DNA of 57,740 nucleotides from JAFGGT01 sp036733165. Its GTDB lineage: Archaea > Methanobacteriota_B > Thermococci > Methanofastidiosales > NM3. Shown piece after piece: positions 25,067 through 33,666 of this stretch. Every line of letters starts with the position of its first letter. Position 1 is the stretch's first letter. The position numbers and the translations under genes are program-made. Location of the stretch: assembly GCA_036733165.1 (NCBI GenBank), contig DAINBB010000007.1, positions 1 through 57,740 on the forward strand, given 5' to 3'. The notes under the pieces were generated by a model that searched no databases, was not told the DNA's origin, and worked only from the letters and a program-made list of their open reading frames with translations.

Positions 25067-26170
25067 TTGACTGATGTTTATGTTGAAAAACTTGCCAAGG
25101 TCGTGACAAACTATTCCTTGGGCGTGAAAGAGGACAACGAAGTGGTCATCCTTGGAGAGGTCGTTGCGGAACCACTTATGTTGGAAATGTACAAGGAGAT
25201 GATTCTCAAAGGGGCACATCCCACCCTGTTCCCTACTTTCAGCCATTCCAAGGAAGTGTTCTTCAAGTATGCAAACGATGGACAGATATCGCATGCAAGC
25301 TACTTATTGAAAAAGGTATTCGAGAAGACCGACATGATAGCCAACATCCTGTCCGGCATCAACACCAAACAGCTTTCAAACGTCGACCCCGAGAAGATAG
25401 CCAACGAACAGAGGTCGAGGAAAGAGATCTACAAGATCAGGATGGAGAGGGAGACCAGGGGCGAACTTAAATGGAACATCACAGCGTACCCCACGAACGG
25501 TATGGCGCAGGAAGCCTCCATGTCACTGGGCGATTATCGTGATTTTGTCTTCAAGGCCTGCCACCTTGACAAGGACGACCCGGTGGCCGAATGGCAAATG
25601 ATATCAGAGGTCCAGCAAAAGTACTGCGACTATCTTATGAAACATGATGAGTTCAGATTCGTAGGAAAGGACACCGACCTCTCGCTCTCATGCAAGGGGA
25701 GGAACTGGATCAATTCCAACGGCAAAAAGAACTTCCCTGATGGCGAAGTCTTCACAGGGCCCGTCGAAAAAAGCGTTAACGGAAAGATAAGATTCACCTA
25801 CCCGCTGATATATCTTGGAAACGAGATAGAGGACGTAAGGCTCGAATTCCAGGAAGGTGAGGTTGTCAGCTTCAGCGCCAGGAAAGGTGAGGGCCTGCTG
25901 GCCAAGATAATCGAGCTAGACGAAGGATCGAAAGGGGTGGGCGAGATCGCATTGGGGACAAACTATGGAATCAAGCGATTCACCAAGAACATGCTGTTCG
26001 ACGAGAAGATGGGGGGCACCATGCACTTGGCCCTTGGTAGGTCGATCCCAGAGAGTGGCGGCACGAACATATCCTCCATACACCTTGACATATTGAAGGA
26101 CATGACGGAAGGCGGGGCGGTCTATGCCGATGGAGAGATGTTCTACAAGGACGGAAGGTTCCTGATCTAA
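25067..26170 (+). CDS. Family M29 metallo-aminopeptidase
   Basis: A 367-residue thermophilic aminopeptidase (AmpS/aminopeptidase T, peptidase family M29). The catalytic region NFPDGEVFTGPVE has the conserved Glu. EGxGxGEIALGTN, then HLALGRSIPESGG, then SSIHLDIL provide the remaining metal ligands (Glu, His, His, Asp). Length is typical (about 370-410). The start is TTG 25067, chosen because GGTGAT lies a few bases upstream and the next ATG would remove the conserved N-terminus. A TATA-like TTAAATTTG is about 35 bases upstream. It trims N-terminal residues from peptides. Confidence 0.9.
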   Translation: MTDVYVEKLAKVVTNYSLGVKEDNEVVILGEVVAEPLMLEMYKEMILKGAHPTLFPTFSHSKEVFFKYANDGQISHASYLLKKVFEKTDMIANILSGINTKQLSNVDPEKIANEQRSRKEIYKIRMERETRGELKWNITAYPTNGMAQEASMSLGDYRDFVFKACHLDKDDPVAEWQMISEVQQKYCDYLMKHDEFRFVGKDTDLSLSCKGRNWINSNGKKNFPDGEVFTGPVEKSVNGKIRFTYPLIYLGNEIEDVRLEFQEGEVVSFSARKGEGLLAKIIELDEGSKGVGEIALGTNYGIKRFTKNMLFDEKMGGTMHLALGRSIPESGGTNISSIHLDILKDMTEGGAVYADGEMFYKDGRFLI

Positions 26171-28593
26171 CCTTCTATGGCCCTTATGTATGACCTGGCC
26201 CTTCCTGCCGTGTTGCCCTTTCCCATGGCCGTGGCTATCCTTTCAACAGCCTCCAGCTTGTGCACGATCTGATCAAGGTATGAGAACACATCGCCGGAAT
26301 ACAGCAATAGATCATACTCCCTAGAGAAATGATTGAATATCTGCTTTGGGCTGAGTCCTGAAGTCCTGAGGTCCAGCATCATCCTCGAGATCTTCTGCGG
26401 AGGGTGTTCGCAGTACGGCACCCCACAATCGCAAGAAAAGAACTCCATCACTATCTTGAGGACTATCTCCCTTGCGCCCAGGGGTAGCTTAGATACCGCA
26501 TCGGCGTTCTCGATCTTTTCCAGGACCTCTCCTGAGAACAGTCTCACGGAGTTCGTGTCCATCATCGATTGCAACGAACTGGAAATGTAAACGTTCTCGA
26601 AGGGGAGTATGCGGATGGAGGTCTCCAACGGGTCCCTCCTAATGGATTTGACTATCCGTATGGAATCCTTGATGGACAGGAAACTGTTCGATACCGCCCT
26701 TCCCAGCGGCGTGACCTTTCCATTTCTTAAAAATCCGTTCTCTGAGAGCTTGTCGCTGTTTTTTATCGGCAGGGGCCAAAGCGAGTTTTTATTGTACTCT
26801 GATATGTCCCTCTTCCCGACGGCATAACAGGCAAGGAGCTCTTCCAGCTCCTGGTCCTCATCAAGAAATACGTCGACAGGCTCTATCTCACCCTCCAGGA
26901 GATCGAACGCCATCTTGTCCTCGGATGTGTTCCTGATCTTTTTGAGTGGATCGACCAGCAAGAAGACCTTGCCAATCTCATGGTAACCGGGCCTTCCCGC
27001 CCTACCGAGCATCTGGTGGAACTCCCCCACCGTGAGAGGTTCCGCGCCCATGAAGAGAGATTCCATTACGACGACAGAGGATGGGAAGTCCACACCGGCC
27101 GAAAGCGCGGCTGTGGTGACGACACACTGTATCTTCTGCTGCCAGTAGTTCTTCTCGATCCTTCTCCTTTCAGTATATGAAAGTCCGGAGTGATACGCAG
27201 ACGCCCTTATGCCCTTGCTGGCAAGGTACTGGGATATCTGGCTGCACTTGAGTCTTGAATTGGTGAACACCATCGTCTGTCCATGATACCCTGTCTTGGA
27301 GAAGTTCCCCCATTCCTTCTCGACGATCCTGCGTATCAGTGCCCTCTTCCTGCCGTCGTCCTTGAAAATCAGGTGTCTTTCCAAGGGAATAGGCCTCTTG
27401 TCATACAGGATGCACTCAAGGCCGAGGTCCTCCGCAAGCTCGTCCGGATTGCCTATCGTGGCCGAGAGGCATACCATCTGCGCCCCTGGATGCAGGGTCT
27501 TCAATCTTGTTATGAGCCCTGATAATCTGTAACCCCTCTCCGGGTCCGAGAGCATGTGCACCTCATCGATGACCACGCAGCCGATGTCCCCAATGTCCAT
27601 GCCCGACCTGAGAAGAAAGTCCAATCCCTCGTATGTGCCCACGATGACATCTGCGCCGATATCCGAATCGATGACCACAAGGTCCTCCTTCGTCTTGATC
27701 CTCGACATGCCTACACGTATGGACACCTTGAACCTTCTGGGCATCCGCTTCCTGAAGTCCTCGTACTTCTGATTGGCCAATGCGACCAATGGCGTCAGGT
27801 ATATGAACTTCTTTCCATTCTCAAGCGCCCTTAGGCCCGCCATCTCCGCCACGAGGGTCTTGCCGGATGCCGTGGCGCTTGATATGAGTATCCCCTTTCC
27901 TTCCAGCAATCCCCTTTTCAATGCCATCGTCTGGACAGGAAGGAATGACCTGATGTTCATCTTTGAGAGATACTCCATGATCATGGAGCCGAGATCGAAC
28001 CTTTCCACAGGGATCTTCGCGCCGTCCTTGTCGGCCGCCACACGGTCCAACATCGTTATCCGTGGGTCCTTGATGGGATCCATGTTTGGATCGAACATCT
28101 CCATGACCCGGTCCACGTCCCTGACCCGCTTGAGGATCTCCAGTATCTTGTCGGAGAACCGGATGTTCCTGAACTTCATCTCCCTCTCGATCTCCTTCTT
28201 TGCGCATGTCAGACATATCTTATCGTCATGGTACAGGAGAAATCTGCTGGTAGTTCCCGTGAGAAAACCATCGATGGCGCAGAATCTGCAAAGGTCTATG
28301 AGATACACTTCAGTGCCGACCTTCTTGAAGAAGTCCACAAGTTCCCTCTGAATCCTTGATGTCTCGTCGTCCTTGGAGATGTAGACTATGTTGTCCTTTA
28401 TCATTTCATGGGCGACCTTGGGTTGGAACATTTCCTCATCGGTCCTGAACTTGGTTATCCTCAATCGCCCGCCGTCCCTGACAAAGTCTATGTAATATTT
28501 CTTGGGCCTTACACGATTCAGCTTCTTGACCCCTCTGACAAGATTGACCTCTATGGAGAGATCCTTGCCCTTTATCTTGCGGATGACGAGCAT
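26167..28593 (-). CDS. DUF5814-type SF2 DEAD/DEAH helicase (Ski2-like)
   Basis: An 808-residue archaeal helicase. The N-terminal about 170 residues include a Cys4-like cluster (CRFCAIDG and CLTC). The helicase core has motif I ATASGKT, Ia LTPLVALANQ, motif II DEVH, motif III SATIG, motif IV VFTNSR, motif V TTAALSAGVDFP and motif VI QMLGRAGRPG. The C-terminus has a second Cys group (CDCGVPYCEHPP). This is close to Hel308/Ski2-type enzymes and matches the archaeal DUF5814 group. A role in DNA repair or RNA processing is inferred. ATG 28591-28593 is preferred because a TATA element lies about 25-30 bases upstream; ATG 28605 is the alternative. Confidence 0.88.
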   Translation of the reverse strand: MLVIRKIKGKDLSIEVNLVRGVKKLNRVRPKKYYIDFVRDGGRLRITKFRTDEEMFQPKVAHEMIKDNIVYISKDDETSRIQRELVDFFKKVGTEVYLIDLCRFCAIDGFLTGTTSRFLLYHDDKICLTCAKKEIEREMKFRNIRFSDKILEILKRVRDVDRVMEMFDPNMDPIKDPRITMLDRVAADKDGAKIPVERFDLGSMIMEYLSKMNIRSFLPVQTMALKRGLLEGKGILISSATASGKTLVAEMAGLRALENGKKFIYLTPLVALANQKYEDFRKRMPRRFKVSIRVGMSRIKTKEDLVVIDSDIGADVIVGTYEGLDFLLRSGMDIGDIGCVVIDEVHMLSDPERGYRLSGLITRLKTLHPGAQMVCLSATIGNPDELAEDLGLECILYDKRPIPLERHLIFKDDGRKRALIRRIVEKEWGNFSKTGYHGQTMVFTNSRLKCSQISQYLASKGIRASAYHSGLSYTERRRIEKNYWQQKIQCVVTTAALSAGVDFPSSVVVMESLFMGAEPLTVGEFHQMLGRAGRPGYHEIGKVFLLVDPLKKIRNTSEDKMAFDLLEGEIEPVDVFLDEDQELEELLACYAVGKRDISEYNKNSLWPLPIKNSDKLSENGFLRNGKVTPLGRAVSNSFLSIKDSIRIVKSIRRDPLETSIRILPFENVYISSSLQSMMDTNSVRLFSGEVLEKIENADAVSKLPLGAREIVLKIVMEFFSCDCGVPYCEHPPQKISRMMLDLRTSGLSPKQIFNHFSREYDLLLYSGDVFSYLDQIVHKLEAVERIATAMGKGNTAGRARSYIRAIEG

Positions 28594-28612
28594 GTGACCA
28601 AACATATAAATT

Positions 28613-28632
28613 TGATGATATATTATAAACAT
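28613..28632. promoter_or_regulatory. Shared near-palindromic TATA element between divergent genes
   Basis: GATGATATATTATAAACATT reads as a TATA box on both strands. It lies about 25 bases from the helicase start on the minus strand and about 20-25 bases from TTG 28645 on the plus strand, so one short element may serve both genes. Confidence 0.5.
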
Positions 28633-28644
28633 TGGGGAAATATA

Positions 28645-30093
28645 TTGGATTTTTCTACAGAGCTTGAAAAGGCGCTTGGTAAGGAAAAGGTAACTTCCAA
28701 CATAATAGACATGTTCCCATACAGCAGGGACTGGTCCCCGATGTTCTTCGAGAAGGATTACCTCCCAGATGTGGTGTGCATCCCCTCTGACACCCTTGAC
28801 GTGATGAAGGCGGTTAAGTTGGCAAGCAGGCGCAAGGTGCCCATAGTCCCTTGGGGTGGGGGGACCGGAATGGGAGGGGACAACCTCGCAGTCAAGGGAG
28901 GAATGGTCATTGCCACCAGGTCCATGTCAAAGATACTGGAGCTAGACGAGGACAATCGCACGCTCACGGTCCAGGCAGGAGCCACTATCCAGAGTATAAA
29001 CGACTATCTGAAACCCTTCGGTCTGTGGTTCCCTCACGACCCGGAGTCCAAACCCACATCGACCATCGGTGCGGCCATTATGTGCGACAACGACGGCACC
29101 TTCGGCATAAAATACGGCGGAATGGTGGATTACGTGCTGAACTGTGTGGTGGTCCTCCCAAACGGGGAAAAGATAAGACTTGGCCAGAGAAAGGCCGCAA
29201 GCACCTCATCGGGTTATAAACTGATGTGGTTGATGATAGGGTCCGAAGGGACGCTGGGCCTAGTGACCGAGGTGACTGTCAGGGTGTTTCCAAGGCCTGC
29301 CCACAGAGAGGTCATGCTCTGGTTGACAAAGGATATGAAAGAGGGCATGACCGCCCTATACAACATACACAGGTCAGGGATATGGCTGGAGTCTGCGCAC
29401 ATCAACGATGGACACAGGCTTGATTACTACACGCACGCATACAGGGAGAGGACCGGCAGGGCGGCAGAGATACCCGAGGGGTACGATTCCCTGTTGGCAC
29501 TCACCGTGGCCGGTGATGAGGATGTCGTGGAGTTCTCAGTGAACAAGATATCGGACATCATGGAGGGGATGGGCATAAAGTTGTTCGAGAACGACGAGAT
29601 AGTCAACGGATGGTGGGCATCCAAGCACACCCTGCAATGGGAGAAGAACAAATGGCCATCCGGCCAAAGGACCGCCAAGTTCGGTGCCGCTGACGTGGCG
29701 GTTCCCCCGGGAAGGATCAATGACATCTACGATGCATACCTGCATTATACGGAAAAATACAACATCAAAAAGGTCGGGACCGCAGTATACAATTCGCGCC
29801 CCCACATCTCCCCGTCAATAAGCTTTGCCGTGTATGTGGACGACCATGATAAAGAGCAGGTCAAGAACTTCTTCAGGTTCGTTGCTGACATGTCAAAAGA
29901 GGCTTTGAGGATGGAGGGCACGATGTCATCATACATAGGTGACGGCATCAGATTGAGAAGATTGACCCGGTTGGAGCATGGAAAGAGCCTGGGGCTGATG
30001 TGGGAAATAAAGAAGTTGATCGACCCTGACCTTATCATGAACCCCGGAAAGATATTTCCAAAGGAATACGATCCCACCGACTATGAGGTGTGA
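28645..30093 (+). CDS. FAD-linked oxidase (GlcD/D-lactate dehydrogenase family)
   Basis: A 482-residue FAD-binding type 4 oxidase. The pyrophosphate loop VPWGGGTGMGGDNLAVKGGMVI and the segment AGATIQSINDYLKPFGLWFP identify the PCMH FAD domain. The C-terminal FAD-oxidase domain ends with LMNPGKIFP. Family members oxidise D-lactate, glycolate or other 2-hydroxyacids. The next gene encodes a CCG-domain Fe-S protein and overlaps the end, so the pair resembles GlcDF/Dld-type complexes passing electrons to quinone or other carriers. The frame is open far upstream; TTG 28645 follows GGGGA and lies at the right distance from the TATA element, while ATG 28615 would overlap that element. Confidence 0.87.
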   Translation: MDFSTELEKALGKEKVTSNIIDMFPYSRDWSPMFFEKDYLPDVVCIPSDTLDVMKAVKLASRRKVPIVPWGGGTGMGGDNLAVKGGMVIATRSMSKILELDEDNRTLTVQAGATIQSINDYLKPFGLWFPHDPESKPTSTIGAAIMCDNDGTFGIKYGGMVDYVLNCVVVLPNGEKIRLGQRKAASTSSGYKLMWLMIGSEGTLGLVTEVTVRVFPRPAHREVMLWLTKDMKEGMTALYNIHRSGIWLESAHINDGHRLDYYTHAYRERTGRAAEIPEGYDSLLALTVAGDEDVVEFSVNKISDIMEGMGIKLFENDEIVNGWWASKHTLQWEKNKWPSGQRTAKFGAADVAVPPGRINDIYDAYLHYTEKYNIKKVGTAVYNSRPHISPSISFAVYVDDHDKEQVKNFFRFVADMSKEALRMEGTMSSYIGDGIRLRRLTRLEHGKSLGLMWEIKKLIDPDLIMNPGKIFPKEYDPTDYEV

Positions 30094-30095
30094 GC

Positions 30096-31214
30096 ATGGA
30101 AAAAAAACTGCATATCGAAAGATACAGGGATGACATATATACCTGTATCAGATCGAGGTGCGGTTTCTGCTTTTCCAATTGTCCGTTGTTCCTTTCAACA
30201 GGTCTCGAGACGTATACCTCCAGGGGAAAGTCCATGATCATGAAGGCATTTCTCGAGGAAAAGGTAGATCTCTCCAAGGAATTGGCAGAGAGATTCGGAC
30301 AATGCACCAACTGCGGTTTTTGCACCACCAACTGCGATGTTGACAGGCCTGACATCTTCAATGCGTTCAAGGCAGACCTCATACAATCTGGCCATATTAT
30401 AGAAAAGCATGAATCAATATGCAAGCTGGTCATGGAATGTGACAATCCATATGGGGTGGGTGATGATGGGTCGATTCCGCAGAAATTCGCCAAGAAGAGC
30501 AGACATGGCTCAAAGGTGTTGCTCTACGACGGGTGCACCGCCAGGTACCGTGAAAGGAGGATATTGCACGCCATGATGGACATCATGGACGAGTTCTCCC
30601 TGCTAGAGCGGCCTGTGTGTTGCGGTTCGGTCCTTCTTAGGACGGGAAATCTGGACGATGCCCGACAACAGGCGCTGAGGCTCGGTGAGATATTGAACAG
30701 GTACGAGACCGTTGTCACCCCGTGTGCCGGATGCTACAACATGTTCGTGGAACAGTATCCCAAGATGGAGATAGACATCAGGCCAGAGATATTGCATAGC
30801 ACCCAATACATTGCAAGACTCCTTGAAACGGGAAAACTGCATCTCTCAAAGATAGGCACTGACATCAAGGCGACATACCACGACCCATGCCATATCGGGA
30901 GAAGGATCGGAATCTTCGAGGAACCCAGGGTTATCATCAAGGCAATGGGGTTTGAACTGGCGGAGATGGGGAGAAACAGGAAGGATGCGCTATGTTGCGG
31001 GGCGGGAGGAGGTTACAAGTCATTGTCCAATGAGAAGGCCTCCAACATAGCGAGGATCAGGGCGGAGGAAGCCATGTCCACGGGCGCGGAACTCCTGATC
31101 ACTGCATGTCCATTCTGTGTAAGGAATCTAAGGGACGGTGGCGCATCGGACCTTGAAGTTGTCGACATTGTGGAACTTGTGGCCCAGGCAAGGTACTATC
31201 CAGACCAGGTATAA
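30096..31214 (+). CDS. Fe-S oxidoreductase with CCG domains (HdrD/GlpC/GlcF-like)
   Basis: A 372-residue protein with two N-terminal 4Fe-4S motifs (CGFCFSNCP and CTNCGFCTTNC) and two CCG domains (CCGSVLL...CAGCYN, then CHIGRR...CCGAGGGYK...CPFC). This is the layout of HdrD, GlpC and GlcF subunits. With the upstream FAD oxidase, whose stop it nearly touches, it would form a two-subunit 2-hydroxyacid dehydrogenase. In anaerobic archaea similar pairs feed electrons to menaquinone, methanophenazine or Hdr. ATG 30096 has a GAGGTG site seven bases upstream; GTG 30090 is an alternative. Confidence 0.87.
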   Translation: MEKKLHIERYRDDIYTCIRSRCGFCFSNCPLFLSTGLETYTSRGKSMIMKAFLEEKVDLSKELAERFGQCTNCGFCTTNCDVDRPDIFNAFKADLIQSGHIIEKHESICKLVMECDNPYGVGDDGSIPQKFAKKSRHGSKVLLYDGCTARYRERRILHAMMDIMDEFSLLERPVCCGSVLLRTGNLDDARQQALRLGEILNRYETVVTPCAGCYNMFVEQYPKMEIDIRPEILHSTQYIARLLETGKLHLSKIGTDIKATYHDPCHIGRRIGIFEEPRVIIKAMGFELAEMGRNRKDALCCGAGGGYKSLSNEKASNIARIRAEEAMSTGAELLITACPFCVRNLRDGGASDLEVVDIVELVAQARYYPDQV

Positions 31215-31268
31215 ATACCGAGCAAACCTTATTAATATCGCGCGCATATGTCTTTATGAGGGAGAGTA

Positions 31269-32612
31269 TTGCGAAAAACGTTCCTAGTGATGGTATTTGC
31301 AGCCCTACTTCTAATCCCAATAGGTTTTTCCAGTTCCCAGGATAGCAGTGAGATATATGTTCTGGAGATAAAGGACGAGATAACCAAGGCGTCCGAGAAC
31401 GTTATAATCGATGCCATAGAAAAGGCCAACAATGAAGGGGCATATGCATTCATCCTCGCCATCAACACCCCGGGAGGGCGGAGCGACTCCACGTTCAACA
31501 TTGTCGAGACCATGCAAGCATCACACATACCCATCATATTCTATTCCTATCCGAAAGGGGCAATAGCCGCATCGGCGGGCACATATATCGCAATGGCCAG
31601 CAACATCGTCGCCATGGCGCCGCTCACATCCATAGGTGCGGCAGAGCCCATATACGGTTATGACCCCACGACTGGGGAGGCCATAGAGACGTCCCAGAAG
31701 GTGAGGGAGTACTATACTGCGGTCATGAGGTCCTACGCAGAGGGGACCGGGAGGGACACGGAAGTGGCAGGGAGATTTGTGAGCGAAAATCTCAGCCTGA
31801 CCCCGGAAGAGGCGCTGGAGCTGGGAATGTGCGAAGTTGTCGCTGAGTCCTATGATGAGCTATTGGATGCCCTTGACGGAATGGAGATAAAGGGTACGGT
31901 GAACGGCGAGAAGATGGTGCTCGAGACGGACGGTGTCTCGCTGAACTTCATCAGCCTGTCAATAAAGGACAAGATACTGATAGCGATCTCGAACCCGTAT
32001 GTCGCATATCTCCTGACCACGATAGGCATACTAGGGCTTGTCTTCGGTTTCATGTCCCCTGGTTGGCATGTCCCAGAGGTCATCGGGGCGATATGCCTTG
32101 GACTTGCGATAATAGCCAACGGCTACGTCGGATTCGAGCTGGGCGGTATAATATTGATGGCCTTGGGCGTTATATTCTTCGTGGTTGAGGCACTTACGCC
32201 TAGCATCGGCCTATATGCCATAGCAGGTGTGGCCTCATTCGTGTTCGGTTCACTGATACTTTTCTCAGGGACCTCGGGAGGAGAAGGAAGATTTTTCGAT
32301 GAGGGGTCGATTAAGATGTTTTGGACAAGCATAGTGTTGATGACGGCAGTGATTGCCGGTTTCCTTATATTCGGGCTTCAGGCCGCCCTAAGGCTGAGAA
32401 AGAAGAGCCCCACCACCGGCAAGGAACAGATGCTCGAAGAGGAGGGCGTTGTAATAGAGGAACTGAATCCAACCGGCACGGTCAAGATCAGGGGCGAGAT
32501 ATGGAAGGCATATTCGGAGGATGCCATACCGATAGGGGAAAATATCAAGGTCATATCCATAAAAGGTCTGACACTTATAGTAGAAAAAGCCAACGAGGAG
32601 GTGAAAGATTAA
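31269..32612 (+). CDS. nfeD: NfeD-like membrane-bound ClpP-class serine protease
   Basis: A 447-residue NfeD1b-type protein. Signal sequence first, then a ClpP-fold protease domain (about 25-230): NTPGGRSDST and GAIAASAGTYIAMASN, the latter holding the catalytic Ser (as in Pyrococcus PH1510). Four or five membrane helices (about 245-390) follow, and a C-terminal OB-fold NfeD domain (NPTGTVKIRGEIWKA). The start is TTG 31269, supported by GGGAG five bases upstream. The slipin gene starts immediately downstream, the conserved stomatin-operon arrangement; in Pyrococcus this protease cleaves the stomatin partner. Confidence 0.92.
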   Translation: MRKTFLVMVFAALLLIPIGFSSSQDSSEIYVLEIKDEITKASENVIIDAIEKANNEGAYAFILAINTPGGRSDSTFNIVETMQASHIPIIFYSYPKGAIAASAGTYIAMASNIVAMAPLTSIGAAEPIYGYDPTTGEAIETSQKVREYYTAVMRSYAEGTGRDTEVAGRFVSENLSLTPEEALELGMCEVVAESYDELLDALDGMEIKGTVNGEKMVLETDGVSLNFISLSIKDKILIAISNPYVAYLLTTIGILGLVFGFMSPGWHVPEVIGAICLGLAIIANGYVGFELGGIILMALGVIFFVVEALTPSIGLYAIAGVASFVFGSLILFSGTSGGEGRFFDEGSIKMFWTSIVLMTAVIAGFLIFGLQAALRLRKKSPTTGKEQMLEEEGVVIEELNPTGTVKIRGEIWKAYSEDAIPIGENIKVISIKGLTLIVEKANEEVKD

Positions 32613-33386
32613 TTGGTAGAATTCACTGGAGATTTGACTATATTGGTGGCAGTGGTGGTATTGGTCCTGCTTATACTGTCATCGGCCATAAAGATAGTCC
32701 CTGAGTACAAGCGGGGCGTCATATTCAGATTGGGAAGGCTCCAAGGCGCCAAGGGCCCGGGCATATTCCTGATAATACCGATCATTGACAAGATGATACA
32801 GGTCGACCTCAGAACAGCTGTTCTAGATGTGCCTGTGCAAGAGGTCATAACCAATGACAATGTGCCGGTAAGGGTCAACGCAGTCGTCTACTTCAGGGTC
32901 ATGGACCCAACGAAGGCGGTCGTGCAGATAGTGAACTATAGGCAGGCGACATCCCAGATATCACAGACGACGCTGAGGTCCACGATCGGACAGGCCGCGC
33001 TTGACGATCTGCTCTCGAACAGGGAAGCGATAAACAAGCAACTGCAATCCATTATAGACGAGGCCACGGACCCGTGGGGCATCAAGGTCTCAACGGTCGA
33101 GATAAAGGACGTGGAGATACCTAAGAGCATGCAGAGGGCTATGGCGGCCCAAGCCGAGGCCGAAAGGGAAAGAAGAGCGAAGATCATCAATGCCCAGGGC
33201 GAGTTCCAGGCGGCAGAGAAACTTGCAGATGCAGCAGAGATCATGGCCAAGCACCCGATAACCCTGCAACTGCGTACTTTGCAGACCATACAACAAGTAT
33301 CCACTGAGAATGCATCTACAGTGATATTGCCATTTCCAATGGAAATGATGTATCTCTTCAAGAAGTGGAACAAGGACGAGGAGTAG
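32613..33386 (+). CDS. SPFH/stomatin (slipin) protein
   Basis: A 257-residue slipin. It has one N-terminal membrane helix (about 8-27) and then the SPFH domain (IVPEYKRGVIFRLGRLQGAKGPGIFLIIPIID, VPVQEVITNDNVPVRVNAVVYFRV). A helical segment rich in Ala/Glu/Arg (MQRAMAAQAEAERERRAKI) drives oligomerisation. Start TTG 32613 follows the nfeD stop directly and has GGAGGTGA ten bases upstream. It likely forms membrane microdomain scaffolds cleaved by the NfeD protease. Confidence 0.93.
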   Translation: MVEFTGDLTILVAVVVLVLLILSSAIKIVPEYKRGVIFRLGRLQGAKGPGIFLIIPIIDKMIQVDLRTAVLDVPVQEVITNDNVPVRVNAVVYFRVMDPTKAVVQIVNYRQATSQISQTTLRSTIGQAALDDLLSNREAINKQLQSIIDEATDPWGIKVSTVEIKDVEIPKSMQRAMAAQAEAERERRAKIINAQGEFQAAEKLADAAEIMAKHPITLQLRTLQTIQQVSTENASTVILPFPMEMMYLFKKWNKDEE

Positions 33387-33390
33387 ATCC

Positions 33391-33408
33391 TCTTCCTTTA
33401 TTTTTTTA
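33391..33408 (+). terminator. T-rich terminator after the slipin gene
   Basis: TCTTCCTTTATTTTTTTATA just after the slipin stop is the kind of oligo-T tract that ends archaeal transcription. It also overlaps the end of the convergent 66-residue gene. Confidence 0.4.
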
Positions 33409-33606
33409 TATGACCTCGAACCAACATTCCTCGGTCTCAGTGTTTATAAGCAGGAAGACCCTTCCTTCCTTGATGAGCTGGTCTGTCTCCTCAAAGGACT
33501 TGTCAATGACCTTGGCAACATGCTCAGTGGCCTTTTCCTGTTCTTCCTTGTAGGGGGCTATGTCCCTGACGTTGAATTGCTCGATCTTTCCTTCATTTCC
33601 TTCCAT
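33406..33606 (-). CDS. Small acidic protein, unknown
   Basis: A 66-residue acidic, mostly helical protein with no recognised motif; the C-terminus is hydrophobic (VFLLINTETEECWFEVI) and contains one Cys and Trp. ATG 33604-33606 is preceded by GGGTGT. It is convergent with the slipin gene and upstream, on the same strand, of nothing obvious. The codon pattern and start context make it likely to be real. Confidence 0.55.
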   Translation of the reverse strand: MEGNEGKIEQFNVRDIAPYKEEQEKATEHVAKVIDKSFEETDQLIKEGRVFLLINTETEECWFEVI

Positions 33607-33666
33607 TGCTACACCCTTTCATTCCATTTTACAAATCCTTTAAAAAGATTTTGAGGGATTGGATAT

